A DNA stretch of 64,000 nucleotides from PALSA-1296 sp038210275 (GTDB lineage Bacteria; Bacteroidota; Ignavibacteria; Palsa-1295): positions 1 through 64,000 of the forward strand of contig JBBQWV010000012.1 of assembly GCA_038210275.1 (NCBI GenBank), in the 5' to 3' direction. The position numbers were made by a program, and so were the translations under genes. The notes beneath the pieces are model-generated. The model was not told the DNA's origin. It searched no databases and saw only the letters and a list, made by a program, of their open reading frames with translations. Positions 18,639-26,549 of this stretch are shown one piece after another (the stretch's first letter is position 1; each line of letters opens with the position of its first letter).

Positions 18639-19057
18639 CCGGTTTTAATTCCATAACACTGCCTGCCGATACGCGGATCCTTGCGGAACTCCGTTCGTTC
18701 ATCTTTCGTATCGCCGTAGAAAACGGAATTGATTCGCAGACCCTTCATGCCCTCGAACTTGCTGCCGATGAGATCGCCACGAATGTGATCGATCATGTTG
18801 CGCCGGAAATGCCTTGCGATATTTATTGCAAGTGCAGTATAAATTCAGAAAATAAAATTATCACCTGCGAAATTTCCTGGCAATCACAGGAGCCGTTTCA
18901 TCCTGAAATTCTACCACAAACCGATGATATCCGTCAACGTCTTGAATCTCGTCAGCCCGGAGGTCTTGGTATATTCCTGATCCACTCTCTTGTTGACGAG
19001 ATCGAATATGATTACCATGAAGGAAGAAGTTTGATCAGATTGATAAAAAAACTTTAA
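18635..19057 (+). CDS. RsbW-like serine kinase / anti-sigma factor (GHKL ATPase)
   Basis: A 140-residue HATPase_c domain protein. The N box is ELAADEIATNVIDH (Glu46, Asn50) and the G box QPGGLGIFL (109-114). The family comprises anti-sigma factors or serine kinases that phosphorylate STAS proteins. The start is GTG 18635 inside the GTGA overlap with the STAS gene; no later methionine precedes the N box. No sigma-B homologue is next to it, so the target may be elsewhere or may not be a sigma factor. A terminator follows 22 bp after the stop. Confidence 0.87.
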   Translation: MTGFNSITLPADTRILAELRSFIFRIAVENGIDSQTLHALELAADEIATNVIDHVAPEMPCDIYCKCSINSENKIITCEISWQSQEPFHPEILPQTDDIRQRLESRQPGGLGIFLIHSLVDEIEYDYHEGRSLIRLIKKL

Positions 19058-19078
19058 GATATTCAGAAATAGAAAAAG

Positions 19079-19102
19079 GCGGATGCAACGCATCCGCTAA
19101 TT
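19079..19102. terminator. Bidirectional rho-independent terminator
   Basis: GCGGATGC (19079-19086), loop AAC, GCATCCGC (19090-19097), then TAATTTT. An A-rich run on the left supplies T residues for the minus strand. It separates the convergent RsbW-like gene and the DUF922-like gene. Confidence 0.8.
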
Positions 19103-19106
19103 TTCT

Positions 19107-20573
19107 CTAAGAAGCATAAGCTTTATACTCCTCCAATCCTTTGTCGATATTACTATTCCACTCTTTTTGTTTTTCTTCATTAGTCCCGTGTTCGGTATCT
19201 TTATCATGCTTATCCTGCTCTTTATTCATTTCATCAGTGGTTTCTTTTGCAAGTTTATCAATGTTATTTTGAGTTTGATCTTTTTTTGGAAGTTCGCTGA
19301 TCTTCTTCCGAAGTTTTCTTGCGAAGAGTTCTGCAAGATCAAAATGTCGTTGCTCATGATTGATGAGTGCAGCATCATTTTTGTCACCGGGTTTGATCCA
19401 CGATTCTTGGGTATCGAAAAATGCAACAACTACCCATTTTTTTAATGTAGAATCGAAATATGTTTTGAAATACACTCCCGATTCTGCGCTTAGCTCGGAT
19501 CCTTTTGGTGGTGTGCCTTTGAAATCACCGCCGCCTAATTTCCTTTTCGGATCCCAAGGCAATTCATTTGCCAAAAGATTAGAAGTTGAAAATGATATTG
19601 GAGCCGCGATCGTAAATGTTCCTACTTTAGACTTTCCAAAGTTTGGACCGATTGGATTTCCGTGAGTATCGTGAGCCTGAACTTCCCATGCATATACCGG
19701 AGGTGTCGGACGAACTGTAAACTTGAAATATTCGTCAGATATTAACCAATCAGCAAAAGTAAATAATGGGCTTACAAGACCATCTCTTTCAAAAAAAGTA
19801 TTTGAATAAAGGATAGCATTATTTGGTGATTGTCCCGGCAATACTTCAACAATGCGTAGCCGATATTGTACCGGAGTTGGCGGTTGCGGCATTGCTGGAA
19901 GCCAAGTAAAAACAACTTCGGCATCATCATTATCTACCTCTGGCGCTGTAACGTGGCTTATACTATTACTGCCGTTTTTATTATTGCCATAGATAAGAAC
20001 ATTAGATGTATTAATGATTGATGTTTTGTGACTTCGAGCGATCTCTGCGCCGTTTGCCGGAGCGATCAACGTCACGGGTTGGATGGTTAGAATAGTAAAT
20101 GCCTGACACGGCGCCGATGCAAGCGGTGCATTAGTCTCAGCATTAATAAAGCTGATGCAGATCTGATAATGTCCTTCGGGCAACATTCCGCTGCGTTGCG
20201 ACGCTTGGCTGATTTCTCCAGTAAAGCTGACGGATTGCAGCGGAATAATATCTGCGGCGACAAAAGTATTATTGCCTTGATGCAGAGTTAGCACCGGCAT
20301 ACTTTCGATTTTTGTTCGTGCCATTACTTGTCCGTTCAACGAAAGTTGTGCCACGAGTTTCACGGATTGATTATATGGCTGCATGACATTTGCAGTCAGC
20401 GTAATGCTTTCTTTATTCGATTGCCAATCGGATAAATACGGCGAAGGATTCGGGGACATTATAAGCTTTGCCTGAATTCCGTCTTGTTGCTTTGTTACTT
20501 GAGCCCTTGCTCCCAAAGCCATCAAGATGCTTCCAAAGAGAAAGAGCTTTAAATAGAATGCTGTGTGTTTCAT
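19107..20573 (-). CDS. Secreted protein with C-terminal DUF922-like zinc-protease domain
   Basis: A 488-residue exported protein (signal peptide ending ARAQ). The first 320 residues are beta-rich with no recognised enzyme motif. From about 335 the sequence follows the DUF922 pattern: WDPKRKLGGGDFKGTPP, then H406-E-Q-R-H410-F, then H.KDTEHG with His462. HExxH plus a later His fits a small zinc protease; activity is inferred from the motif only. The ribosome binding site is strong (AAAGGAGA, minus strand, 20579-20586). A palindrome TTCCAATTGGAA (20603-20614) lies 30 bp before the start and could be an operator. Confidence 0.78.
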   Translation of the reverse strand: MKHTAFYLKLFLFGSILMALGARAQVTKQQDGIQAKLIMSPNPSPYLSDWQSNKESITLTANVMQPYNQSVKLVAQLSLNGQVMARTKIESMPVLTLHQGNNTFVAADIIPLQSVSFTGEISQASQRSGMLPEGHYQICISFINAETNAPLASAPCQAFTILTIQPVTLIAPANGAEIARSHKTSIINTSNVLIYGNNKNGSNSISHVTAPEVDNDDAEVVFTWLPAMPQPPTPVQYRLRIVEVLPGQSPNNAILYSNTFFERDGLVSPLFTFADWLISDEYFKFTVRPTPPVYAWEVQAHDTHGNPIGPNFGKSKVGTFTIAAPISFSTSNLLANELPWDPKRKLGGGDFKGTPPKGSELSAESGVYFKTYFDSTLKKWVVVAFFDTQESWIKPGDKNDAALINHEQRHFDLAELFARKLRKKISELPKKDQTQNNIDKLAKETTDEMNKEQDKHDKDTEHGTNEEKQKEWNSNIDKGLEEYKAYAS

Positions 20574-20899
20574 TGTGATCTCCTTTGTTAAAAAAAATCC
20601 TATTCCAATTGGAACAGAGTTTATTATTTATAGAAGATAAACGAATGAGCCGTGGCGCGATGTGACGAGAGAAATGATGAAAAGCGATTCATCAAAAAAA
20701 AGCTTTTCAATTTCGGATGTATGGATTTATACGAGAAGCCTACGACGAACCTCGCCTTTTCATACTTGTATTCATCAAAGGAACAGTTAGGGGTTACCAA
20801 ATATATTCCATTGATATTATTAAAAATGATAAAATAAGAAAAGGAACCTTGGTAACATAACTAACGTTAGTTGAGTTATCATAACCAAATATAACGAGA
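20574..20899. other. Divergent intergenic region between DUF922-like gene and next gene
   Basis: These 326 bases hold two perfect palindromes, TTCCAATTGGAA (20603-20614) near the minus-strand gene and AACTAACGTTAGTT (20859-20872) near the plus-strand gene. ACCAAATATA occurs twice (about 20798 and 20884). A 61-codon ORF at 20652-20837 has no recognisable features and is not called. Confidence 0.4.
20859..20872. promoter_or_regulatory. Perfect 14-bp palindrome, possible operator
   Basis: AACTAACGTTAGTT reads the same on both strands and lies 28 bp before the ATG of the gene at 20900. That gene may encode a DNA-binding protein, so autoregulation is possible. No hairpin plus T tract is present, which argues against a terminator. 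Confidence 0.45.
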
Positions 20900-21442
20900 A
20901 TGGCATTATTTAATGAAAAACTGATTCAGGAAGTAGCCGAGCTTATCGGTAAACGGCAGGAAGAATTTGCAAAAGCATTAGGCAAAAAAACTTCGATGAT
21001 GAAAGAAGATGATGGGAGTGCAATTTTATTGCGCGACGATCTGAAGTTACTGATCGCCGTTGCGAACGGCGAAACAACGCGCTCGAATATTATGACTTCA
21101 CGAGTTGAATCGGCATTGCAACGCGTACTGAATTTATTGCTTGGCAATGCTATGCAAACAAATCCTGTACTCTACGATGGCTTTTGGAAAACAGATATTG
21201 GCGTTGTTATTTCGCGGGCACGATGGTGGATCTCTGTTGATGAACTGATCACGATCACCAATGCAGCCGCGCTTGCCTTCGGCGAAAATACGCAGGCGAA
21301 CAGAATGCGCATTGCGCGCGCAATGGATAAAGGCTTGCTCGACTGGGTGCCCGATCCCTCCGTCACCAACCCCATGCAAAACCGAAGAGTCCTAAGGGAT
21401 CAAGTCGAAAGGCTAAAGGAGATGCGGAGCTTGCCGGAGTAA
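20900..21442 (+). CDS. Hypothetical protein, possible winged-helix/excisionase-like DNA-binding C-terminus
   Basis: A 180-residue soluble protein I do not recognise. Residues about 100-175 follow the pattern of helix-turn-helix domains of the MerR/excisionase type: W.S.DELITITNAAALAF..., then ARAMDKGLLDWV and RRVLRDQVERLK. This is a pattern judgement, not a family match. The N-terminal half is helical and charged. A perfect palindrome precedes the gene. Forty bases of its 3' end (21378-21417) recur with 35 identities at 23156-23195, after the next T9SS gene, showing that a second copy of this gene or of its end once existed. Confidence 0.6.
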   Translation: MALFNEKLIQEVAELIGKRQEEFAKALGKKTSMMKEDDGSAILLRDDLKLLIAVANGETTRSNIMTSRVESALQRVLNLLLGNAMQTNPVLYDGFWKTDIGVVISRARWWISVDELITITNAAALAFGENTQANRMRIARAMDKGLLDWVPDPSVTNPMQNRRVLRDQVERLKEMRSLPE

Positions 21443-21446
21443 AACA

Positions 21447-21522
21447 CCCCAACCCCTCCTTCAAAAGGAGGGGCTTTATAAATTTTAAATCCCCGCTCCT
21501 TTTGAAGGAGGAGGTTTAGGGG
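21447..21522. repeat. Palindromic repeat (CCCCTCCTTCAAAAGGAG family)
   Basis: The left arm CCCCAACCCCTCCTTC..., beginning at 21447, is matched by the complement ending TTTAGGGG at 21522. Each arm also contains its own small hairpin (CTCCTTC/AAAAGGAG). It begins 5 bp past a stop codon and could terminate transcription, although no T tract follows. Confidence 0.65.
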
Positions 21523-21614
21523 AGCCCATCTTTTTTTCCTTCTTGCTTTGTCACAATCTCCGCCATTTCTGTGTCTTGTATGATATCGGGGAATTTCATT
21601 TTATTTGGTCCCGA

Positions 21615-23144
21615 ATGAATGTATCAATGAAAAAGCTATTTCTTCTAACGATCATTTTTCTTTGCCTTTGCTCTCATCCTGCTCTATCGCAGCATTTTAA
21701 TTGGGCATATTCACTGGGGGAGCCGGCGAAAAGTTTTTTGACTTCACTTGCTGCCGATAGCAGCGGGAACGTCTATACGCTCGGCTACCATCAAACCGAT
21801 CCTGAATATATCCTCGGTGAGCGGACAACAGGAGATATTTTCCTGACCAAGCGGGATTCAAGTGGGCATGAACTTTGGACAAAAAATTTCCGCGGTGCGG
21901 CATGCGGATTTGATATTGCAATTGATCGCAACGGACGCATCATCATGGGCGGAAGTTTTAAGGACAGCCTGATCCTTGGGAAAGATACGCTCCGCAGCAG
22001 ATCATTTGCGGGATTATTTCTTGCAGCACTGGATGCTTCAGGCAATCTGATCTGGCATATCGAAGATACGTCTCATAACAATAGCGGCGTCTTCAGCATC
22101 ACGACCGATAAAAATAATAATATCTATTTGACAGGTTTGGAAAATGACCTCGACGGTTTTTTTGCAAAATTTACTTCCGGTGGCACCATGCTCTGGAAGA
22201 AAAAAGCAACAGGCGTTCGCATCTTCGATGATATTGTCATCGATGACACCGGAAATATTTATGTCGGCGGCTGCTGCGATCCGCAATCCATATTCGATAA
22301 GATCACGCTTCCTTTGCTTCCAAGTCAGCCGGGTTATATTATTTTTCTTGCAAAGTTCGATTCATCTGCAACTGCAATGTGGGTTCAGCAGGATCCGTAT
22401 GTAACTTTTAATATTGCGAATGAACTTGCGCTTACCGATTGGGGAATTGTCCGCTACCGTTACAATTTTGAGGCATTCGCAAAAATGAATTTGGAAGTAT
22501 TTTCCACTGAAGGTGAACTGCTTGCTTCGCGTGATATCAACGGCTCGCTCGGTTCGCTGGGCTCAGTATTGATGAATACGCTTGCAGTTGATCGAAGTGG
22601 AGGCATTTATATAGCCGAACAGCAATCCGATACACTGAACGTAAAAAACATACATATCTTTATTACGCCCGATACGCTTGTCCTCACATTAGATACGATC
22701 CGTACAGTTCATAGCCCGACCGTCGCAGCCTCTGCGCTGGTGACTTATCAGCAGGATATTTATCTTTGCGGCTCCTTTGATGATAAGCAACTTCAATTCG
22801 ATGAGCATATCGTTAAAAATCAAAATAATATTTCCCAATTTGAAAGCGATCTCTTCCTTACACAAATTACGCCGACTCCTGTAACAGCAAGTGTAGTAAC
22901 TGTAAAAGATAAAAATAACCTAACACTTTATCCGAATCCTTGCAATGATGTTTTAAATATCGGCGGACATTTTGATTCACCTCAGGTGACATTTCAAATT
23001 CAGAATATACTCGGAGAAATACTTAACGATGATAAATTAAATTCTGCGGCTTCAATAAGTCTGAAGGGATTTACCTCCGGCGCATATCTTCTCATTGTTC
23101 ATGACGGCAACCATATTATTACTAAGAGGTTTATTCGGAATTAG
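21615..23144 (+). CDS. Secreted SBBP-type propeller protein with T9SS sorting domain
   Basis: About 509 residues from ATG 21615; ATG 21627 (MKKLFLL) is equally possible and upstream codons from 21543 are not signal-peptide-like. The signal peptide ends near ALSQ. Repeats of the SBBP kind run through the body (DSSGNVYTLG, DRNGRIIMGG, DKNNNIYLTG, DDTGNIYVGG). The last 75 residues form a T9SS type A domain (LTLYPNPCND... IQNILGEI... SGAYLL). It is a paralogue in architecture of the genes at 2276 and 26550. A 40-bp copy of the previous gene's 3' end begins 11 bp after its stop. Confidence 0.86.
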   Translation: MNVSMKKLFLLTIIFLCLCSHPALSQHFNWAYSLGEPAKSFLTSLAADSSGNVYTLGYHQTDPEYILGERTTGDIFLTKRDSSGHELWTKNFRGAACGFDIAIDRNGRIIMGGSFKDSLILGKDTLRSRSFAGLFLAALDASGNLIWHIEDTSHNNSGVFSITTDKNNNIYLTGLENDLDGFFAKFTSGGTMLWKKKATGVRIFDDIVIDDTGNIYVGGCCDPQSIFDKITLPLLPSQPGYIIFLAKFDSSATAMWVQQDPYVTFNIANELALTDWGIVRYRYNFEAFAKMNLEVFSTEGELLASRDINGSLGSLGSVLMNTLAVDRSGGIYIAEQQSDTLNVKNIHIFITPDTLVLTLDTIRTVHSPTVAASALVTYQQDIYLCGSFDDKQLQFDEHIVKNQNNISQFESDLFLTQITPTPVTASVVTVKDKNNLTLYPNPCNDVLNIGGHFDSPQVTFQIQNILGEILNDDKLNSAASISLKGFTSGAYLLIVHDGNHIITKRFIRN

Positions 23145-23155
23145 TAGTACTTTGA

Positions 23156-23195
23156 AAAACCAAATAGTGCTAAGCGATCAAGTCGAAAGACTAAA
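23156..23195 (+). pseudogene. Remnant of the 3' end of the gene at 20900-21442
   Basis: AAAACC...CTAAA aligns without gaps to 21378-21417, with 35 of 40 bases identical. In frame it reads NQIVLSDQVERLN against NRRVLRDQVERLK. Nothing else of the gene is visible. It directly abuts the 3' end of the minus-strand lipoprotein gene. Confidence 0.7.
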
Positions 23196-23196
23196 T

Positions 23197-23922
23197 TTAT
23201 TTCAGTGTATAATCGAACAGTATCGCTTCGTCTTTGTCATTGGGGAAATTACTCATAATATTTGTAATATCTTTGTGATGAGTTATCCAGCCGATCGTGG
23301 GTGCGAACGAGAATTCTGCCACTAATAAAAAATTTGAAGAACTCGAAGTGTGGGTAGTGTTATCAATTAGTAATAAGCTGCTCTTCGCTGTAACTGATAT
23401 GACAGAGCACGCTACAGTTGCACCATTAATCATTACATTTTCCGTTCGTTCGAATTTGATCGTTGCCGATGCAGTATCATACTCCGTAGTTTTTGATAAT
23501 GCAATGATCGTATCGTGATCAAGATGTCCCGGGTTATGCGTAGTGAATGGCAACGTGATCCATTGCAAACTAAAGCCATTTTCACCTAAGAGATCATACA
23601 ATTGCATATCGCCATCAGTAGTGAAACGGAGATAGGATGTATCACCGGAGTTAGGACCCCCATAATCCGATACTTTGATCGCGTCGGTCACACCACCAAA
23701 AGAAAGATCTTCTTGGATGATCGTCTGCGTTGAAGTATCCGAAAAATTGACGACTCCGTTCGTATCGCGCGAAGTATTGGCAAACGTAAAACTACTGCCC
23801 GTTTTCGGTGATGTTGTTATGGTAGTATTCGGCGTTGAGGTTGTGCTTGCGCTCTTGCATCCGATCTGCAAAAGAACGATAAGTATAGCAGCGCAGAAGA
23901 AGATATTATTTCGAAATTTCAT
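23197..23922 (-). CDS. Hypothetical lipoprotein
   Basis: A 241-residue protein with a lipobox LQIGC (Cys22) after a hydrophobic segment, then a Ser/Thr-rich linker (SASTTSTPNTTITTS). The remainder is predicted beta-rich with no motif I recognise. It is probably anchored in the outer or inner membrane facing the periplasm or surface. It is convergent with the T9SS gene at 21615 and divergent from aconitase, so it is a single-gene unit. Confidence 0.75.
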   Translation of the reverse strand: MKFRNNIFFCAAILIVLLQIGCKSASTTSTPNTTITTSPKTGSSFTFANTSRDTNGVVNFSDTSTQTIIQEDLSFGGVTDAIKVSDYGGPNSGDTSYLRFTTDGDMQLYDLLGENGFSLQWITLPFTTHNPGHLDHDTIIALSKTTEYDTASATIKFERTENVMINGATVACSVISVTAKSSLLLIDNTTHTSSSSNFLLVAEFSFAPTIGWITHHKDITNIMSNFPNDKDEAILFDYTLK

Positions 23923-24066
23923 ATAGAAGCAAAATTAAAGGTAAACGATCTGATGTAAATATACTAATTTATCTACAATTCAAAGATACGAACTCATTCC
24001 CCCTCAAAATCATTTCCTCTTAAAATATGTTACCATTATGCTATAACCAATACCAACCTCAAAAAC

Positions 24067-26034
24067 ATGAAACAGAGCCTGACACATAAGATACTTTCAG
24101 CACACCTTACCTCTCATGATACGCTTCCTGCTCCCGGCACGGAAATAGGACTTCGCATTGACCAAACGCTTACGCAAGATGCTACCGGAACGATGGCGTA
24201 TTTGCAGTTCGAATCCATGGCGCTTGATTCGGTCAAGACGAAAGTATCGGTCAGCTACGTTGATCATAATATGCTTCAGACTGGGTTCGAGAATGCTGAC
24301 GATCATCAGTATCTTCAATCAGTTGCGGCGAAATACGGTCTGTTCTTTTCGCGTCCCGGCAATGGTATTTGTCATCAGGTTCATCGCGAGCGCTTCGCCG
24401 TTCCTGGCGATACGCTGCTTGGTTCGGATTCGCATACGCCGACGTGCGGCGGACTTGGCATGATCGCTATGGGTGCCGGCGGACTTGATATTGCTATGGC
24501 TCTTGCAGCACAGCCCTTCTGGACTGGTATGCCGAAAGTTGTTGGCGTAAAACTTACCGGAAAACTTCAGCCGTGGGTAACTGGTAAAGATGTGATCTTA
24601 GAAATGCTTCGCCGCCTGACCGTTAAAGGCGGAACGGGACGCATCATTGAATATTATGGAGAAGGCGCGCATAACCTTCCGATCTCGGATCGCTTCACGA
24701 TCTGCAACATGGGCGCAGAACTTGGTGCAACAACGTCACTCTTTCCATCGGATGATAAGACGCTTGCATTCATGAAATCGCAGAAGCGCGAAAAAGATTG
24801 GGTTGAGATGAAAGCAGATGATGGCTGCGACTTTGATGAGAATATGGAGATCGATCTCAACACGCTCGAACCGCTTATCGCACAGCCTCACATGCCGGAT
24901 GCAGTAGTGAAGGTCCGCGAGATTGCAGGAATGCCAATTGCACAAGCTTGCGTCGGAAGCTGTACAAATTCCAGTTATCACGATCTTGGCATTTCCGCAT
25001 ACATCTTAAAAGATAAAGCTATACATCCGAATGTCAGCTTCACGCTTACTCCGGGATCGAAACAAGTATTCGAAATGATCGCCCGCGATAAAGATATGAC
25101 GCTTGCAACGATCATCACATCAGGCGCGAGAATTCTTGAATCAGCATGCGGACCATGTATCGGAATGGGACAGGCTCCGCCATCGGGTTCGGTATCGGTT
25201 CGTTCTTTCAACAGAAATTTTGAAGGCCGCTCCGGCACCGCAGATGCAAAAGTATATCTTGCATCTCCTGAAACGTGTGCTGCATCAGCACTCAAAGGTG
25301 TTATCACTGATCCGCGCGATGTTGGCATTGATTGGAAATATATCGGCGAACCTGAAGAGATGATCGTCAATGACGATATGCTTCTGGCTCCGCCGCAAGA
25401 TAGATCGGATATAAAAATTATTCGCGGACCGAATATCAAGCCGCTTCCAACTTTCTCCGCGGTACCTGAACATCTTGCAGGAAAAGTGTTGCTAAAGATG
25501 GACGATAATATCACCACAGATCATATCATGCCTGCAGGCGCGAAAGTACTTCCGCTTCGCTCGAACATTCCTGCTATCAGCGAGCATACACTTGTGCGCA
25601 TTGATCCTGATTTCCCGAAACGCGCCAAAGAATGGGGCGGCGGAATGCTGATCGGCGGCGAGAATTACGGACAAGGTTCATCGCGTGAACACGCTGCACT
25701 TGCTCCGAGATATTTAGGAGTTTCAGCTGTGATCGTAAAGAGCTTTGCAAGGATCCATCTTGCAAACCTGATCAACTTCGGAATTCTCCCTGCAACATTT
25801 ATTAATCCGCAGGATTACGCAACGATCGCGCAAGGCGATGAACTCATCGTCGAAAATGCTCACGAGCAAATTGCACAGCATCCCGAAAATATCACGATGC
25901 TCAATAAAACAAAAAATCTGACTTACCAGATAACTTCACCACTCACCGAACGCCAGAGACATATCATCCTTGCTGGCGGCACACTTGCATTCGCAAAACA
26001 AGAAGCGGAGAAGTTGGCAGCGGTTAACCTATGA
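24067..26034 (+). CDS. acn: Aconitate hydratase
   Basis: A 655-residue cytoplasmic TCA-cycle enzyme converting citrate to isocitrate. Iron-sulfur ligands are Cys299 (GSCTNSS), Cys361 and Cys364 (SACGPCIGMGQ). Other active-site segments are GSDSHTPTCGG (about 119-129), NGICHQVHRERF, and in the C-terminal swivel domain GGENYGQGSSREHAA. The length and order fit the shorter Aquifex-type bacterial aconitases (about 640-660 residues), not the 900-residue AcnA or AcnB. The last four bases (ATGA) contain the start of the HicA gene, so the toxin-antitoxin pair is likely to be co-transcribed from this gene at least in part. Confidence 0.95.
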   Translation: MKQSLTHKILSAHLTSHDTLPAPGTEIGLRIDQTLTQDATGTMAYLQFESMALDSVKTKVSVSYVDHNMLQTGFENADDHQYLQSVAAKYGLFFSRPGNGICHQVHRERFAVPGDTLLGSDSHTPTCGGLGMIAMGAGGLDIAMALAAQPFWTGMPKVVGVKLTGKLQPWVTGKDVILEMLRRLTVKGGTGRIIEYYGEGAHNLPISDRFTICNMGAELGATTSLFPSDDKTLAFMKSQKREKDWVEMKADDGCDFDENMEIDLNTLEPLIAQPHMPDAVVKVREIAGMPIAQACVGSCTNSSYHDLGISAYILKDKAIHPNVSFTLTPGSKQVFEMIARDKDMTLATIITSGARILESACGPCIGMGQAPPSGSVSVRSFNRNFEGRSGTADAKVYLASPETCAASALKGVITDPRDVGIDWKYIGEPEEMIVNDDMLLAPPQDRSDIKIIRGPNIKPLPTFSAVPEHLAGKVLLKMDDNITTDHIMPAGAKVLPLRSNIPAISEHTLVRIDPDFPKRAKEWGGGMLIGGENYGQGSSREHAALAPRYLGVSAVIVKSFARIHLANLINFGILPATFINPQDYATIAQGDELIVENAHEQIAQHPENITMLNKTKNLTYQITSPLTERQRHIILAGGTLAFAKQEAEKLAAVNL

Positions 26035-26216
26035 AGGTAAAGCAGATCATTAAGTTAATTGAGGAGGATGGGTGGATACTGGAGCGCACTCGCGGAAACC
26101 ATCGGCATTTCTCGCATCTGCGAAAGAGAGGAATTGTTACTGTTCCCGGAAAGTTAAGTGGTGATCTTGCTCCTGGCACAGAACATAGTATTCTTAAACA
26201 GGCTGGACTAAAATGA
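26031..26216 (+). CDS. hicA: HicA-type mRNA interferase toxin
   Basis: A 61-residue protein of the HicA/YcfA family with a small dsRNA-binding-like fold. The family signature G.NHRHF is present, with His24 as the catalytic residue, followed by VTVPGKLSGDLAPGT. HicA toxins cleave mRNA and halt translation. The ATG overlaps the aconitase stop (ATGA) and the gene's own stop overlaps the start of HicB (ATGA), so three genes are in tight translational coupling. Confidence 0.9.
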   Translation: MKVKQIIKLIEEDGWILERTRGNHRHFSHLRKRGIVTVPGKLSGDLAPGTEHSILKQAGLK

Positions 26217-26473
26217 TAGACTCATATTTGATAATCATCGAAAAAACAAAGTCAGGTTTTTCGGCATATTCACCGGATGTTCCTGGCTGTGTTGCAATTG
26301 GAAAAACTGTACCAGAGACAGAAAAAAATATGAAGGAAGCCATTCAATTCCATATTGAGTTCATGGTCGAAAAGGGATATCAGGTTCCGAAACCTGGTAG
26401 AATCACAGTCAAGCAAATTCCTTTACCGATTATTCCTTCGAGAAAAACTGGTTTGGGAAGAGTTGGTATTTAA
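26213..26473 (+). CDS. hicB: HicB-type antitoxin
   Basis: An 86-residue protein with the partial RNase H-like fold of HicB (YLIIIEKTKSGFSAYSPDVP, GCVAIGKT..ET..NMKEAI). HicB binds and neutralises HicA. The short form seen here lacks a clear C-terminal DNA-binding domain; the tail is short and basic. Autoregulation through its own DNA binding is therefore doubtful, which fits expression from the aconitase gene upstream. Confidence 0.88.
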   Translation: MIDSYLIIIEKTKSGFSAYSPDVPGCVAIGKTVPETEKNMKEAIQFHIEFMVEKGYQVPKPGRITVKQIPLPIIPSRKTGLGRVGI

Positions 26474-26549
26474 CTCCCTATTTTCTTCGTATATTGCTTT
26501 CCTAATATTGCACACTTCCGACCAACGGAATTAGAAATAGGAGAACACT

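Noticed and set aside
20652..20837. 61-codon ORF in the divergent intergenic region
   Set aside because: No ribosome binding site, no similarity to known small proteins, low-complexity composition.
24978..25517. Long ORF antisense to aconitase (179 codons)
   Set aside because: It lies wholly opposite a strongly conserved enzyme, has no recognisable domain or ribosome binding site, and arises from codon bias.
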